From positions 1 through 64,000 of the forward strand of contig NZ_JAIFZS010000020.1 in NCBI RefSeq assembly GCF_019710635.1: a DNA stretch of 64,000 nt. Direction: 5' to 3'. The translations under genes were made by a program, and so were the position numbers. The stretch is from Mycolicibacterium xanthum (GTDB lineage Bacteria > Actinomycetota > Actinomycetes > Mycobacteriales > Mycobacteriaceae). Under the pieces are notes generated by a model that ran no database searches, was not told the DNA's origin, and saw only the letters and a program-made list of their open reading frames with translations. The stretch's first letter is position 1; every line of letters begins with the position of its first letter. This document shows positions 46,051-56,591 of the stretch, in pieces.

Positions 46051-46088
46051 TGGTGACAAGGCATGCGCAAAACGTGCCCACAAAGAAA

Positions 46089-46120
46089 GCAGGTCAGGGC
46101 GGAAATACGCCCTGACCTGC
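46089..46120 (-). terminator. ssrA terminator
   Basis: GCAGGTCAGGGCG and CGCCCTGACCTGC form a perfect 13-bp stem with a 6-base loop, 12 bp after the tmRNA 3' end. On the minus strand it is followed by TTTCTTTG, an intrinsic terminator with U-rich tail. Confidence 0.9.
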
Positions 46121-46131
46121 CTATTTAATTG

Positions 46132-46495
46132 TGGAGCTGCCGGGAATCGAACCCGGGTCCTACGGCATTCCCTCGAGGCTTCTCCGTGCGCAGTCCGCTG
46201 TGCCTCTACTCGGATCTCCTGATCACGCGAACAAGTCAGGATGACGATCCCAGTCGCTGTTGGTGTCCCGATGAGCCCCGCGACCGAACTCATCGGTTGA
46301 TCCCTCTAGATGACGCCAGGGTCCGGGGCGAGGGCGTTCCCGGCCTGACGGACTAGCTTCGCTTAGGCAGCGAGAGCGTAGTCGCGCTGATTGGAATCGG
46401 CGCTTAATTGGTTGCAACGACGCTTACGGTGGTCTCTTGCCTGCACCGGCACGCTTCCCTTGATTCGATGCGCGAAGTCGAAACCGTTCAGCCCC
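46132..46495 (-). ncRNA. ssrA: tmRNA
   Basis: 364 nt. The 5' end GGGGCTGAACGGTTTCGAC and the 3' end GGTTCGATTCCCGGCAGCTCCA pair as the alanyl tRNA-like domain, with G3-U70 kept; CCA is not encoded. The tag-reading frame (46363-46401) gives ADSNQRDYALAA then TAA, following the charged Ala, so the full tag is AADSNQRDYALAA. M. tuberculosis differs by His for Asn as I recall it. It rescues stalled ribosomes with SmpB, whose gene is 2.4 kb away. Confidence 0.97.
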
Positions 46496-46529
46496 TCGCA
46501 CACCCCGCCGACCTTCGGCAGGACACTCA

Positions 46530-46557
46530 ATAATACCGGCCCTATCAACACCGCCAA
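46530..46557 (-). promoter_or_regulatory. Probable ssrA promoter
   Basis: On the minus strand, TTGGCG and TATTAT are separated by 16 bp. The -10 lies 34 bp before the mature 5' end, consistent with a processed precursor. Between here and the next gene (46558-46725) the DNA holds only CACGCTCGGCGA three times (46645, 46687, 46703). Confidence 0.55.
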
Positions 46558-46725
46558 ACCGATTTATAGTCCCGGCGGGCCCGGCCGGCCTGCTGCCGAG
46601 TGTGAACTCGCAGCGAAAAGTCGCGCCGAAAACCGCAATGAGTTCACGCTCGGCGAGCCGCACGGTCGGTGGCCGCACACTCGCCGCACGCTCGGCGAGC
46701 CGCACGCTCGGCGAAGGGATCCGGC

Positions 46726-47589
46726 TCAGATCACGTAGTCGAGGTGCTCGACGATCCGGCGGCCGACCGCGGCATCACCGCCGTAGGCGATCTCGTCGGG
46801 GTGCTCGGCGGCTGTCGTGCGCCCACCGGCAAGCCGGGTGAACAGCAGCCCGTCGACCGTGATCGTCGTCGTCGGCTCCGCGTCCCCGAAGCTCTCGACC
46901 ACCTTCGCGCGGCCCGCCACCTCGACGTTGATGGTCCTGGCCAGCGGACCGGTCAGCTCGAGGACAACCCGCGCACCCTCCGGGGCCCCGGCCCGCTTGC
47001 CGACGACGAACCCCATACTCGCGGTCATCTCGTCCAGCGCGAGTTGCGTGCCCGGGCTGTCCAGCTCCGCAGCCGGCAGCGGCGCACCGACGGCCTCGCG
47101 GATGTCGTGCTCGTGCATCCAGCAGTCGAACACCCGCACCCGCATGAACCGCGCGTAGCTGTCCGGACCGGCCGGGGTCGCCGTGACCTGCATCCACTCG
47201 TCGTCGCTCATCGCGGTCAGGGCCGCCCGGCGCCGCTCGGTGATCGAACGGAACCGGTCCAGCATCTCGGCCGGACTGTAGTGGCGCAGCCCACGGACCC
47301 ACTGCTCGTTCATCACTCCGATGGGGTTGCGCACGTGTTCGAGGGTCGACACATCGATGTCGGACTCGGGACTGGGCAACTGCTCGAGGAACGACTCGGT
47401 GCCGATCATGTGCGACACCACATCCTGCACGTTCCAACCCGGCAGCGACGTGGCGGTCGTCCACTGGCTGTCCGGGAGGTCACCGAGCAACGTCTCGATG
47501 TCATCCCAGACGGCGAAGAGGCCGTCCAGGACATCGGACTTCGTCAGGACGGTGACGGGGCGCGACGGACTGTTCACGACGCGAAACAT
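46726..47589 (-). CDS. Maleylpyruvate isomerase family mycothiol-dependent protein
   Basis: 287 residues from MFRVVNSPSRPVTVLTKSDV. The N-terminal DinB-like four-helix domain has WTTATSLPGWNVQDVVSHMI with the metal-binding His pair, and VFDCWMHEHDIREAVGAPLP carries the third. The C-terminal MDMPI_C domain (about 190-280, VVLELTGPLARTINVEVAGR) follows. This family uses mycothiol as cofactor in isomerase or detoxifying reactions; the actual substrate is unknown. A GTG four codons downstream is an alternative start. Confidence 0.88.
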   Translation of the reverse strand: MFRVVNSPSRPVTVLTKSDVLDGLFAVWDDIETLLGDLPDSQWTTATSLPGWNVQDVVSHMIGTESFLEQLPSPESDIDVSTLEHVRNPIGVMNEQWVRGLRHYSPAEMLDRFRSITERRRAALTAMSDDEWMQVTATPAGPDSYARFMRVRVFDCWMHEHDIREAVGAPLPAAELDSPGTQLALDEMTASMGFVVGKRAGAPEGARVVLELTGPLARTINVEVAGRAKVVESFGDAEPTTTITVDGLLFTRLAGGRTTAAEHPDEIAYGGDAAVGRRIVEHLDYVI

Positions 47590-47641
47590 ACCGCGCTCGA
47601 CCGGTGCCACCGCCGAATCCGCCCGGATTCCCGCACCCTCC

Positions 47642-47998
47642 CTACCCCGAAAGCACCGGCCCGCCGACCCGGTCGGCGCCGCTGTCGCCGATCGGCGCCG
47701 CGGTGTCCCCGGCCGCCCACCAGGTCAACTCGCCGGCCGCGAAACCGGCCACGGCAGCGACGGCCAGCAGTCGCCACATCCGCGAAGCGCCGTTGACGCG
47801 GCCCGCCACCAGCAGGCCGTACCCGATGGCGCCGATGCTGGTGCACGCCTGAAGCACCGCCGACACCTGCCGGGCGAACTCGGAGTCGCCCAGCACGGCC
47901 GCGTTGAGCACCACCAGCACCAAGACTGTGATGAGAAGGGCCGCACGAAATCGATATCCCGTGGTGTCACCCCCTCGCTGCGGCCGGGTCACGTGCAC
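47642..47998 (-). CDS. Small membrane protein
   Basis: 118 residues with three hydrophobic segments at about 18-36, 45-66 and 74-95, and a Gly/Asp-rich tail. The N-terminus MHVTRPQRGGDTTGYRFRAA is basic. No conserved family is recognised. It lies between the EamA transporter and the mycothiol-dependent protein on the same strand, 33 bp after the EamA stop and could be co-transcribed. Confidence 0.6.
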   Translation of the reverse strand: MHVTRPQRGGDTTGYRFRAALLITVLVLVVLNAAVLGDSEFARQVSAVLQACTSIGAIGYGLLVAGRVNGASRMWRLLAVAAVAGFAAGELTWWAAGDTAAPIGDSGADRVGGPVLSG

Positions 47999-48031
47999 AC
48001 CGACCCGGAAGGCTCTGCAAGGAGACGTTGG

Positions 48032-48853
48032 CTAACCAGCGGCGATCATCGCGACAGCAGCGAGCGCAAGAACCATGCCGATCGCCTGCCATCGGGTCAC
48101 CCGTTCCCGCAGCACCACGATCGCCAGCAGCACCGTGGCCGCCGGGTACAACGCGATGAGGACGCCTGCCAGCGACAACATCGACGACTGCAGGGCCAGC
48201 AGCGTCGCGACATTGGCCACCGTGTCGAGCACGCCCGCGACCAGCGCGAGCCGCAGCGGGACGCCGCGCTCCAGCACCGCGTTCGCCGTGACTGCGGCGG
48301 CGATGAGCACGATCACCGCGGCGACGGCGCGGCCCAGGACCAGCGGCCAGAGCTTCGCCTCGACGGGCACCTGGTGCAGCACCACGAAGTTCGCCCCGAA
48401 CGCGACACCGGCCCCGACGGTCAGCCACGCCACCTTCACCGTGAACCGGTGCGGGGTGACGTCCTCGTCGGTCGCCTCACGGCTCACCAGCACCACCGCC
48501 ACCAAGGCCAGCGCCACCCCGACTCCGGCCAGAAGCCCTGGTCGTTCTCCAAGCGCCAATCCCACGGCAACCGGCACGCCGGCGACCAGCACCGCGGTCA
48601 GCGGCGACACCACCGAGATCGGTCCGGAGCCCAATGCGGCGTAGAACCACCACACGCCGAACGCCTGACCGATACCGGAGAGCAGCCCCAACAGCACCGA
48701 CGCCGTGCTCCACTGCCCACCCAGCGGGATGGCGAGTGCGGTCAGCAGCAGCAGCGCCACGGGGTAGGAGACGATCACCACCCGCAGCGCCGCGACCCGG
48801 CGCGAGGCGATACCGCCCACGAAGTCGCTGATGCCGTAGCCCAGCGCCGCCAC
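48032..48853 (-). CDS. EamA/DMT-type transporter
   Basis: 273 residues from a GTG (MAALGYGISDFVGGIASRR). The two EamA repeats (about 1-120 and 138-270) give ten helices; the upstream codons [10 protein letters not shown] would complete helix 1 but contain no standard start, so the N-terminus may really begin a few residues earlier. YPAATVLLAIVVLRERVTRW is the typical helix-9/10 ending. It exports metabolites of unknown identity. Its start is 20 bp after the smpB stop. Confidence 0.85.
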   Translation of the reverse strand: MAALGYGISDFVGGIASRRVAALRVVIVSYPVALLLLTALAIPLGGQWSTASVLLGLLSGIGQAFGVWWFYAALGSGPISVVSPLTAVLVAGVPVAVGLALGERPGLLAGVGVALALVAVVLVSREATDEDVTPHRFTVKVAWLTVGAGVAFGANFVVLHQVPVEAKLWPLVLGRAVAAVIVLIAAAVTANAVLERGVPLRLALVAGVLDTVANVATLLALQSSMLSLAGVLIALYPAATVLLAIVVLRERVTRWQAIGMVLALAAVAMIAAG

Positions 48854-48873
48854 CAGGGCGGTGACGACCCCGA

Positions 48874-49377
48874 TCAGGAGGTCATGCCCTTGACCCGCCG
48901 CCCCAGCTCCCTGGTCACCTCACGCGCAGCGTCTCGGCGGGCCATGTCCTGACGCTTGTCGTGGGCCTGTTTGCCTCGCGCGAGCGCCAGCTCCACCTTC
49001 ACCCGCCCCCCGGTGAAATACAGCGACAGCGGCACCAGGGTGAGGTTGCCGTCGCGGATCTTGCCGACCAGGGTGTCGATCTCACGCCGGTGCATCAGCA
49101 GCTTCCGGTTGCGCCGCGGGGCATGGTTGGTCCAGCTGCCGTGGTGATATTCGGGGATGTGCAGATTGCGCAGCCAGATCTCGCCGTCGTCGACGGTGGC
49201 GAACGCGTCGGCCAGCGACGCCTGACCCTCCCGCAGGCTCTTGACCTCGGTGCCCATCAACGCGACGCCGGCCTCGTAGGTCTCCAGGATCGAATAGTTG
49301 TGACGCGCCTTGCGGTTGGTGGCGACGACCTGGTTGTTGGTGTCCTTGGCGCCGGGCTTCTTGGACTTCTTCGACAC
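48874..49377 (-). CDS. smpB: SsrA-binding protein SmpB
   Basis: 167 residues from GTG. OB-fold protein: [59 protein letters not shown] and the C-terminal basic tail [16 protein letters not shown] that enters the mRNA path. It delivers tmRNA to stalled ribosomes; ssrA is nearby. The start is 2 bp after the ftsX stop, giving the ftsE-ftsX-smpB order found in mycobacteria. Confidence 0.95.
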   Translation of the reverse strand: MSKKSKKPGAKDTNNQVVATNRKARHNYSILETYEAGVALMGTEVKSLREGQASLADAFATVDDGEIWLRNLHIPEYHHGSWTNHAPRRNRKLLMHRREIDTLVGKIRDGNLTLVPLSLYFTGGRVKVELALARGKQAHDKRQDMARRDAAREVTRELGRRVKGMTS

Positions 49378-49379
49378 CG

Positions 49380-50273
49380 CTACCGCCGCACGTACAACCG
49401 AAGCGTGACGTAGGCGGTGACGCCCGACATCGCCAGCCCCAGGAACAGCATCCACGGCGCGGTGTACAACACGTCCGCGTAGTCGATCTTGGCGATCAGG
49501 TTGGCCTGATAGAACTGGTCGAGCGCCTTCTCCAGGAACAGTGCACGCACCGCGATCAGGCCGATGATCGCGATGACCACACCGATCAATGCCGCCAGCA
49601 TCGCCTCCACCAGGAACGGCAGCTGGGTGTACCAGCGGGTCGCACCCACCGACCGCATGATCCCGATCTCGGTTCTTCGGGTGTAGGCCGCGACCTGAAC
49701 CATGTTGGCGATCAACAACACGGCGCCGATCGCCTGCACGAGGGCTATCGCGAAGGCGGCGTTGCTGATGCCGTCGAGCACGGCGAACAGCCGGTCGATC
49801 AGGTCCTTCTGGTTGAGCACGTTGAGCACGCCGGGCTGCCCGATCATGGCCTCGTCGAAGTCCTTGTGCTGCTCGGGGTCCTCGAGCTTGACCACGAACG
49901 ACGCCGGGAACGCCTCCTTCCCGGCGACGTCCCTGTACTGCGGGAACTTCGCGATCGCGTCGTCGTAGGCGTCCTCGCGGTTGAGGAAGCGCACCGACTT
50001 CACGTCGTCGCGGGCCTCGATCTCCGACCGCAGCGCCTTGCACGGGTCGGCGTCGCAGGTCGGGTCGTTGGCGGACACGTCGTCGGTCAGGAAGACCTGG
50101 CTCTCCACCCGGTCGAGATAGATCGCGCGGGACTGGTCGGCCAGCCGCACCACCAGCAGACCTCCGCCGAACAGCCCGATGGAGATCGCGGTGGTCAGGA
50201 TCATCGCGACCGTCATGGTCACGTTGCGACGGAGCCCGGTCAGGACCTCGTTGACGAGAAAGCCGAAGCGCAC
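49380..50273 (-). CDS. ftsX: Cell division protein FtsX
   Basis: 297 residues from GTG ([20 protein letters not shown]). Four membrane helices, one near 21-47 and three in the C-terminal FtsX domain (about 175-290). The large extracellular loop (about 50-165) with CDADPCKAL carries the two cysteines of mycobacterial FtsX and binds the hydrolase RipC. Directly abuts the ftsE stop. Confidence 0.95.
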   Translation of the reverse strand: MRFGFLVNEVLTGLRRNVTMTVAMILTTAISIGLFGGGLLVVRLADQSRAIYLDRVESQVFLTDDVSANDPTCDADPCKALRSEIEARDDVKSVRFLNREDAYDDAIAKFPQYRDVAGKEAFPASFVVKLEDPEQHKDFDEAMIGQPGVLNVLNQKDLIDRLFAVLDGISNAAFAIALVQAIGAVLLIANMVQVAAYTRRTEIGIMRSVGATRWYTQLPFLVEAMLAALIGVVIAIIGLIAVRALFLEKALDQFYQANLIAKIDYADVLYTAPWMLFLGLAMSGVTAYVTLRLYVRR

Positions 50274-50963
50274 TTAGCGATCCATTCCGTAGACGCCGCG
50301 CTGTTCGTCACGAATCAGCCGGCCGAGTTCGAGTTCGACGACCCGCTGGCGCATCGAGTCGACGATGTGGTGGTCGTGGGTGGCCATCACCACCGTGGTG
50401 CCGGTGCGGTTGATCCGCTCCAGCAGGTCCATGATGTCTTTGCTGGTCTCCGGATCGAGGTTGCCGGTCGGTTCGTCGGCCAGCAGCACCAGCGGCCGGT
50501 TGACGAACGCCCGCGCGATCGCGACCCGCTGCTGCTCGCCACCGGACAGTTCGGCGGGTAGCCGGTTGGCCTTACCGGACAGCCCGACCATCTCCAGCAC
50601 GTCGGGCACCACCCGGTTGATGGTGTCGGCGCGCTTGCCGATGACCTCGAGGGCGAAGGCGACGTTCTCGAACACGGTCTTCTGCTGCAGCAGCCGGAAA
50701 TCCTGGAAGACGCACCCGATCACCTGCCGCAGACCCGGGATGTGACGCCCGGACAGCTTGTTGACGTGGAACTTGGACACCCGGATGTCACCCGAGGACG
50801 GATGCTCCTCGGCGAGCAGCAGCCGCATGAACGTCGACTTGCCCGACCCGGACGGACCGATGAGGAAAACGAACTCACCCTTGTCGATCTTGACGGAGAC
50901 GTTGTCCAGCGCCGGACGGGCCGACGACTTGTACTGCTTGGACACGTGGTCGAGGGTGATCAT
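50274..50963 (-). CDS. ftsE: Cell division ATP-binding protein FtsE
   Basis: 229 residues. Walker [11 protein letters not shown]-loop [11 protein letters not shown] signature [14 protein letters not shown], Walker [16 protein letters not shown] and H-loop ATHDHHI. Works with FtsX to couple ATP hydrolysis to peptidoglycan hydrolase activation at the septum. ATG follows a 44-bp gap after the Thr/Pro-rich protein gene. Confidence 0.96.
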   Translation of the reverse strand: MITLDHVSKQYKSSARPALDNVSVKIDKGEFVFLIGPSGSGKSTFMRLLLAEEHPSSGDIRVSKFHVNKLSGRHIPGLRQVIGCVFQDFRLLQQKTVFENVAFALEVIGKRADTINRVVPDVLEMVGLSGKANRLPAELSGGEQQRVAIARAFVNRPLVLLADEPTGNLDPETSKDIMDLLERINRTGTTVVMATHDHHIVDSMRQRVVELELGRLIRDEQRGVYGMDR

Positions 50964-51007
50964 CACGGCACGCCAGTGTAGCGGGGCGTGGGAAAGACCC
51001 GGCGCAG

Positions 51008-51529
51008 CTACCGCGGCGCCAGCGTGGTCGGCGGCGCAGAGCCGGCCGGTGTGGACGGTGTCGATGTCGCGGGCGGGGACTGGGTGAACGTCTGCGGGTT
51101 CAGCGGACCCGACCCGTCCGGGTCGATCACCGTGGTGCTCGGCCCCGCCGGGGTCGACTCCTGCGGCCCCGCCGGCATCGGTGTGCCGTCCGGCGATGTG
51201 CTCTCGGCCGGACTCGTCGGCGAGGTCGTCGTGGTGACCGTGGTCGTGGTGGTCGTCGTGGTCGTGGGCTGTAACTCGCGGGTACGCACGTTGGTGCGCG
51301 GCACCCAGGTGTAGTCGGGATCGGGTATGTATCCGGGCGGAACGACCTGCTCGGCCGGTGCCGGCGCCTGCAGCGGCGCCGAGTAGTTCTCGTAGACCCA
51401 GAACAGCGCAACGAACGCGATCACCAGACCGAGCGTCGACAGCCGGAGCCGGCCCAGGTGGCGAGCCGACGAGCGGCGGCCGGCCTGGCGGGTTTGCGGC
51501 CGGTTCTTCAGGATCGCGGGCAGTTTCAC
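51008..51529 (-). CDS. Thr/Pro-rich single-pass membrane protein
   Basis: 173 residues. One helix at about 31-50 ([20 protein letters not shown]) is followed by a conserved [20 protein letters not shown] and a disordered tail containing a nine-threonine run and repeated SP/TP. N-in topology places the tail outside. Corresponds in position to Rv3103c. ATGA overlap with mscS suggests a link to cell-envelope mechanics, or simply an operon. Confidence 0.85.
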   Translation of the reverse strand: MKLPAILKNRPQTRQAGRRSSARHLGRLRLSTLGLVIAFVALFWVYENYSAPLQAPAPAEQVVPPGYIPDPDYTWVPRTNVRTRELQPTTTTTTTTTVTTTTSPTSPAESTSPDGTPMPAGPQESTPAGPSTTVIDPDGSGPLNPQTFTQSPPATSTPSTPAGSAPPTTLAPR

Positions 51530-52485
51530 GACTTGGGCTCCGGCCGGGCTGGTGCGCCGCGCGTGTCGTCGGCGCTGTAGTTGCTGACCGTCGGCGTCTC
51601 ACCCTTGGTGGCGATTCCGGCGGTGGCAAGCGCTGCGATGACCAGGATCCGCAGCCTGCGGCCGACTTCGAACTGCTTGCCGGGCAGGGTGCGCGCGACC
51701 ATGCGCAGGTTGACCGTGTCGAGCTCGATGCTCTCCACACCCATCAACTGCGGGGTGTCCAGCAGCAGCGCCCGCAGCTCGTCGTCGTCCATCGCCCGCT
51801 CGCCCACCGCATGCAGCACCTCGTTGACCTCGGTGAGGTCGGCGGTGGCGGGCACCGGGATGTCGACGACCGCACGGGCCCAGTCCTTGGACATGTTCAG
51901 CGACCGAACGATGTTGCCGTTGGGAACGGTCCACACCTCGCCTTCGCTGGTACGAAGTTTGGTGACCCGTAGCGTGACCTCCTCCACGGTGCCCTCCGCG
52001 GAGTCCGGTGCGCCGACCATGTTGACCTGCACCAGGTCGCCGAAGCCGTACTGGCGTTCGGTGATGATGAAGAATCCGGCCAGCAGGTCCTGCACCAGCT
52101 TCTGGGCGCCGAAGCCCAGCGCGGCGCCCAGGACGGCGGCCGGGGCCACCAGCGAGCTGATCGGGATCGCCAGGATGTCGGTGATCTGCACGCCGACCAT
52201 GACGAACAGCAGCGCCACCGACACCCACGAGATCACCGAGGCGACCGCCTGGCGGTGTTTGGCGCTCTCGCTGCGGACCAGCTGGTCGCTCTCCTGGTAC
52301 TGGGCGTCGATGCGCCGCGTGATGCGTTGGGCGATCCAGCTGATGAGCCGCGCGGCCAACAGGCCACCGATCAGCAGCAACGCGATCGGTACGCCGCGCA
52401 CGAGAATCCAGACGCCGGTGTCGCCCTGCCAGAACCCGTGCCAGCGCTCGGCCAGCTCGAACGCGAGCGGAATGTCAGTCGTCAT
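51526..52485 (-). CDS. MscS-family mechanosensitive channel
   Basis: 319 residues. Helices at about 25-50, 85-110 and the pore helix [20 protein letters not shown], then the beta-domain [16 protein letters not shown] and [20 protein letters not shown]. The C-terminal tail is polar. Relieves osmotic stress. Corresponds to Rv3104c. Its ATG lies inside the last codons of prfB. Confidence 0.9.
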   Translation of the reverse strand: MTTDIPLAFELAERWHGFWQGDTGVWILVRGVPIALLLIGGLLAARLISWIAQRITRRIDAQYQESDQLVRSESAKHRQAVASVISWVSVALLFVMVGVQITDILAIPISSLVAPAAVLGAALGFGAQKLVQDLLAGFFIITERQYGFGDLVQVNMVGAPDSAEGTVEEVTLRVTKLRTSEGEVWTVPNGNIVRSLNMSKDWARAVVDIPVPATADLTEVNEVLHAVGERAMDDDELRALLLDTPQLMGVESIELDTVNLRMVARTLPGKQFEVGRRLRILVIAALATAGIATKGETPTVSNYSADDTRGAPARPEPKS

Positions 52486-53590
52486 CGCGTCGGTTGCGCC
52501 ACCGGATTCCGGCCTCCAGGAAGCCGTCGATGTCGCCGTCGAGCACCGCGGCGGGGTTGCCGACCTCGTACTCGGTGCGCAGGTCCTTGACCATCTGGTA
52601 CGGGTGCAGCACGTACGAGCGCATCTGGTTACCCCACGAGCTGCCGCCGTCGCCCTTCAGCGCGTCCATCTCGGCGCGCTCCTCGATGCGCTTGCGTTCC
52701 AACAACTTCGCCTGCAGCACGCGCATCGCCGACACCTTGTTCTGCAGCTGCGACTTCTCGTTCTGACAGGTCACCACGATCCCGGTGGGGATGTGGGTGA
52801 GCCGCACCGCCGAGTCGGTGGTGTTCACCGACTGACCGCCCGGCCCGGAAGACCGGTAGACGTCCACCCGCACGTCGGATTCCGGGATCTCGATGTGGTC
52901 GGTGGTCTCGGTCACCGGCAGCACCTCGACCTCGGCGAACGACGTCTGCCTACGGCCCTGGTTGTCGAACGGGCTGATCCGGACCAGCCGGTGGGTGCCC
53001 TGCTCGACCGACAGGGTGCCGTAGGCGAACGGGGCGTGCACCGCGAACGTCGCGCTCTTGATGCCCGCCTCTTCGGCGTAGGACGTGTCGAACACCTCGA
53101 CCGGATACTTGTGCTGCTCGGCCCAGCGGATGTACATCCGCATCAGCATCTCAGCCCAGTCCGCGGCGTCCACGCCGCCGGCCCCGGAGCGGATGTTGAC
53201 CAGCGCCTCGCGCTCGTCGTACTCGCCCGACAGCAGCGTGCGGACCTCCATCGCCTCGATGTCCTCACGCAGCTTCTTCAGCTCGGCATCGGCTTCGGCC
53301 TGGGCTTCGGAGCCACCGGCGCCGTCCTCTTCGGCGGCCAGCTCGTAGAGCACCGGCAGGTCCTCGACCCGTTGCCGCAGCTCCTCGACGCGACGCAGCT
53401 CGCCCTGGGTGTGCGACAGCTCGCTGGTGACCTTCTGCGCGCGGGTCTGGTCGTCCCACAGGTTGGGGTCGGAGGCCTCGTTCTCGAGCTTCTCGATGCG
53501 ACCGCGAAGGCCCTCGACGTCGAGCACACGCTCCACCGTGGTGAGCGTGGAGTCGAGGGCGGCGATGTCGGCTTGGCGGTCGGGATCCAC
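52475..53590 (-). CDS. prfB: Peptide chain release factor 2
   Basis: 371 residues from GTG. The GGQ catalytic loop is [20 protein letters not shown]; the tripeptide anticodon for UGA/UAA is SPF in [12 protein letters not shown]. The gene is one continuous frame, so the autoregulatory +1 frameshift of the E. coli gene is absent. The end overlaps mscS by 11 bp. Confidence 0.95.
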   Translation of the reverse strand: MDPDRQADIAALDSTLTTVERVLDVEGLRGRIEKLENEASDPNLWDDQTRAQKVTSELSHTQGELRRVEELRQRVEDLPVLYELAAEEDGAGGSEAQAEADAELKKLREDIEAMEVRTLLSGEYDEREALVNIRSGAGGVDAADWAEMLMRMYIRWAEQHKYPVEVFDTSYAEEAGIKSATFAVHAPFAYGTLSVEQGTHRLVRISPFDNQGRRQTSFAEVEVLPVTETTDHIEIPESDVRVDVYRSSGPGGQSVNTTDSAVRLTHIPTGIVVTCQNEKSQLQNKVSAMRVLQAKLLERKRIEERAEMDALKGDGGSSWGNQMRSYVLHPYQMVKDLRTEYEVGNPAAVLDGDIDGFLEAGIRWRNRRDDD

Positions 53591-53790
53591 GGGAGATCAG
53601 GGTACTCACCCCGCCGACCACCGGTGTCGGAGCTGCCCGCACCGCCGCGTACGAGGGATTTCTGCGCGCCCATCCCGGAATGCCGCCGGGGCGCGTCCGG
53701 TGCGTTCTAGCATCGGGTGGCAACCTCGTCCGGACGCGCGTCGCGACAGCCCCTTGCACGCGGCCGGACAGCGACAGAAGGCAGCCCGAT

Positions 53791-55170
53791 ATGGCCCCAC
53801 TACGCCCGTACTACGTAGCCGTCGTCGGCTCAGGACCCTCCGGTTACTTCGCCGCGGCGGCGCTGTTGAAGTCCGCTTCGGGTTCGGGCCCGGAGCGTGA
53901 CGTCCGTGTCGACATGCTCGAGATGTTGCCGACCCCGTGGGGTCTGGTCAGGTCGGGCGTCGCACCCGACCACCCGAAGATCAAGTCGATCAGCGCCCAG
54001 TTCGAGAAGACGGCGCTGGATCCGCGGTTCCGGTTCTTCGGCAACGTCCAGGTCGGCGAGCATGTGCAGCCCGCCGAGTTGGCCGAGCAGTACGACGCCG
54101 TGGTGTACGCGATCGGGGCCCAATCCGATCGCGCCCTGAGCATCCCGGGCGAGGACCTGCCCGGCAGCGTGGCCGCCGTGGACTTCGTGGGCTGGTACAA
54201 CGGCCATCCCTACTTCCAGTCGATGGCACCCGACCTGACGGGCGGACGGGCCGTCGTGGTCGGCAACGGCAACGTCGCCCTGGACGTGGCCCGCATCCTG
54301 GTCAGCGACCCCGCGGCGCTGGCCGAGACCGACATCGCCGATCAGGCGCTCACCTCGCTGCGCGCCCGCGGCGTGGAGGAAGTGCTGATCATCGGCCGGC
54401 GCGGACCGCTGCAGGCCCCGTTCACGACGCTGGAACTGCGCGAACTCGGCGACCTCGACGCGCTCGGCGACGTCGACGTCATCGTCGACCCTGCCGACCT
54501 GGCCGACATCACCGACGAGGATCTCGAGGCTGCCGGCAAGACCGTTCGCAACAACATCAAGGTGCTGCGCGGCTACGCCGAACGAGGTGCGCGGGGCACC
54601 AAGCGCCGCATCGTGTTCCGGTTCCGCACCTCGCCGATCGAGCTCAGGGGCGACGGACGGGTCGAGTCGATCGTGCTGGGCCGCAACGAACTCGTCAGCA
54701 GTGCCGACGGCCGGGTCACGGCCAAGGACTCCGGTGAACGTCAGGAGGTCACCGCGCAACTGGTGGTCCGAGCGGTCGGCTATCGCGGCATGCCGACACC
54801 GGGACTGCCCTTCGACTCACAGTCCGGCACCATCCCGCACGTCGACGGCCGGGTCGAGGGCAGCCGCAACGAGTACGTCGTCGGCTGGATCAAGCGCGGG
54901 CCGACCGGCGTGATCGGCAGTAACAAGAAGGATTCCCAGGACACGGTGAACACGCTGCTGGCCGACCTGCAGACCGCCGAACTGGCCGAGTTCGACCCCG
55001 AGCATCTCGACCAGGTGCAGCGCTGGCTGCTGGAGCGGCAGCCCGATCTGGTCACCAACGAGCAATGGAAGGTGATCGACGAGCACGAGCGCTCGGCGGG
55101 CGAGGGATCGGGCCGACCGCGGGTGAAGCTGACGAGCGTGGCGGACATGCTCCGGATCGGCCACGGCTGA
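53791..55170 (+). CDS. fprA: NADPH-ferredoxin/adrenodoxin reductase FprA
   Basis: 459 residues from MAPLRPYYVAVVGSGPSGYF. FAD motif VVGSGPSGYFAAAAL, NADP motif VVVGNGNVALDVARIL, and the adrenodoxin reductase pattern WGLVRSGVAPDHPKIKSI and GWIKRGPTGVIGSNKKDSQD. Supplies electrons to ferredoxins and hence P450s; it could serve the cluster P450. Divergent from prfB. The stop codon is the first three bases of a 26-bp tandem array. Confidence 0.95.
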   Translation: MAPLRPYYVAVVGSGPSGYFAAAALLKSASGSGPERDVRVDMLEMLPTPWGLVRSGVAPDHPKIKSISAQFEKTALDPRFRFFGNVQVGEHVQPAELAEQYDAVVYAIGAQSDRALSIPGEDLPGSVAAVDFVGWYNGHPYFQSMAPDLTGGRAVVVGNGNVALDVARILVSDPAALAETDIADQALTSLRARGVEEVLIIGRRGPLQAPFTTLELRELGDLDALGDVDVIVDPADLADITDEDLEAAGKTVRNNIKVLRGYAERGARGTKRRIVFRFRTSPIELRGDGRVESIVLGRNELVSSADGRVTAKDSGERQEVTAQLVVRAVGYRGMPTPGLPFDSQSGTIPHVDGRVEGSRNEYVVGWIKRGPTGVIGSNKKDSQDTVNTLLADLQTAELAEFDPEHLDQVQRWLLERQPDLVTNEQWKVIDEHERSAGEGSGRPRVKLTSVADMLRIGHG

Positions 55171-55375
55171 CGGAGTCGGCCATCAGATTCCGCTGACGGA
55201 GTCGGCCATCAGAGTCCGCTGACGGAGTCGGCCATCAGAGTCCGCTGACGGAGTCGGCCATCAGAGTCCGCTGACGGAGTCGGCCATCAGAGTCCGCTGA
55301 CGGAGTCGGCCATCAGATTCCGCTGACGGAGTCGGCCATCAGACCCCGCTGACGGAGTCGGCCAACAGACCCCGC
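55168..55375. repeat. 26-bp tandem repeat, eight copies
   Basis: Units begin TGACGGAGTCGGCCATCAGA and end with TTCCGC, GTCCGC or CCCCGC, at 55168 and every 26 bp to 55350. Unit length is not a multiple of three, so TGA occurs in all plus frames. Each unit can fold as CTGACGG/CCATCAG with one mismatch. The first unit includes the fprA stop. No spacer sequences are present, so it is not CRISPR. Confidence 0.95.
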
Positions 55376-55382
55376 CGATGAG

Positions 55383-55736
55383 TCAGATCCCGCCGGACTG
55401 CGGCGGTTGCGGGTCGGCGTGGTGCACGAAGCCCCACTTCTCCGGGTTGCCCGGCGCATACATGACATCCATCAACCCGCCCATCGACGGCCAGTCGTCC
55501 ACGTCGCGGACCAGCCTCGCGTACACCACGTACTCGTTGACCGTGGGCCCGTTGATGATGCCGGTGATCGTGACGAACTGCTCGCCGGTGACCCCGTCGG
55601 GCCGTGGGCTGACACCGGTGACCAGCAGCGTCCCGTGCACCCAGTCGCTTCCGGCGCCGCGCCGGCGCATGATCCACGGCGCGGCAAGCACCGCGATGGC
55701 GCCGATGATCAGGAACATGATCAAGAGTTCGCCCAC
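55383..55736 (-). CDS. Small membrane protein, N-anchored
   Basis: 117 residues. A single N-terminal helix [20 protein letters not shown] is followed by a soluble beta-rich domain with [20 protein letters not shown] and [20 protein letters not shown]. Family unknown, but the composition and conserved-looking core suggest a genuine gene. Divergent from hisN (23 bp between starts). Confidence 0.75.
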   Translation of the reverse strand: MGELLIMFLIIGAIAVLAAPWIMRRRGAGSDWVHGTLLVTGVSPRPDGVTGEQFVTITGIINGPTVNEYVVYARLVRDVDDWPSMGGLMDVMYAPGNPEKWGFVHHADPQPPQSGGI

Positions 55737-55759
55737 CCCGACATGGTAGGACGGCAGCT

Positions 55760-56551
55760 ATGAGCACCCCGGTGAATGACGTGAACCTGCATCTGGAACT
55801 CGCCCTGGAGTTGGCCGGGGCGGCCGATGCTCTGACGATGCAGCGGTTCGGCGCCGTGGACCTGCGGATACAGACCAAGCCGGACATGACCCCGGCCACC
55901 GATGCCGACCTGGACGCGGAGACGCTGCTGCGGGAGCGGCTGGCCGGACAACGGCCCGACGACGGGGTGTTCGGGGAGGAGTTCGGCGGCACCACCGACT
56001 TCCGCGGCAGGCACTGGGTGATCGACCCGATCGACGGCACCAAGAACTTCGTGCGCGGGGTGCCCGTGTGGTCCACGCTGATCGCGCTCCTGGTCGACGG
56101 CGAGCCGGTGGTCGGGGTGGTGAGCGCGCCTGCCCTGGGTCGCCGGTGGTGGGCCGGGGCGGGCCTGGGCGCGTTCACCTCGTTCGGCGGGAGAACCCGG
56201 CAGATCTCGGTGTCCGGGGTCGGCGACCTGGACTCGGCGAGCCTGTCGTTCTCCGACCTGACGACCGGCTGGGACGGCGGCCGAGCGCGCTTCGTCGACT
56301 TGACGGACGCCGTGTGGCGGGTCCGCGGCTACGGGGACTTCTGGTCGTACTGCCTCGTCGCCGAGGGCGCCGTGGACATCGCCGTCGAACCGGAGGTCAA
56401 ACTGTGGGACCTCGCCCCGCTCGACATCCTGGTGCGCGAGGCCGGTGGCGCGTTCACCGATTTCGCGGGTCGGCCGGGTCCGCACGGCGGCAGCGCGGTG
56501 GCCACCAACGGGTTGCTGCACGACGCGGTGCTGCGGCGCCTCGGAGGCTGA
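55760..56551 (+). CDS. hisN: Histidinol-phosphatase (inositol-phosphatase fold)
   Basis: 263 residues. Metal-binding FGEEFGG and [19 protein letters not shown], and the C-terminal [16 protein letters not shown], define the IMPase superfamily; the pattern matches mycobacterial HisN (Rv3137), which dephosphorylates L-histidinol phosphate in histidine synthesis. In M. tuberculosis this gene also lies two genes before the fadE24-fadE23 pair. Confidence 0.9.
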   Translation: MSTPVNDVNLHLELALELAGAADALTMQRFGAVDLRIQTKPDMTPATDADLDAETLLRERLAGQRPDDGVFGEEFGGTTDFRGRHWVIDPIDGTKNFVRGVPVWSTLIALLVDGEPVVGVVSAPALGRRWWAGAGLGAFTSFGGRTRQISVSGVGDLDSASLSFSDLTTGWDGGRARFVDLTDAVWRVRGYGDFWSYCLVAEGAVDIAVEPEVKLWDLAPLDILVREAGGAFTDFAGRPGPHGGSAVATNGLLHDAVLRRLGG

Positions 56552-56591
56552 ACCGCGCCTGCCAAGGTGTGAGCTGCGTTACACATGCGGC

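Noticed and set aside
53450-53590. Programmed frameshift in prfB
   Set aside because: The gene is one uninterrupted frame; no internal UGA or slippery site is present near the N-terminus.
55168-55375. Possible CRISPR array
   Set aside because: The 26-bp units are directly contiguous with no unique spacers, and no cas genes are nearby.
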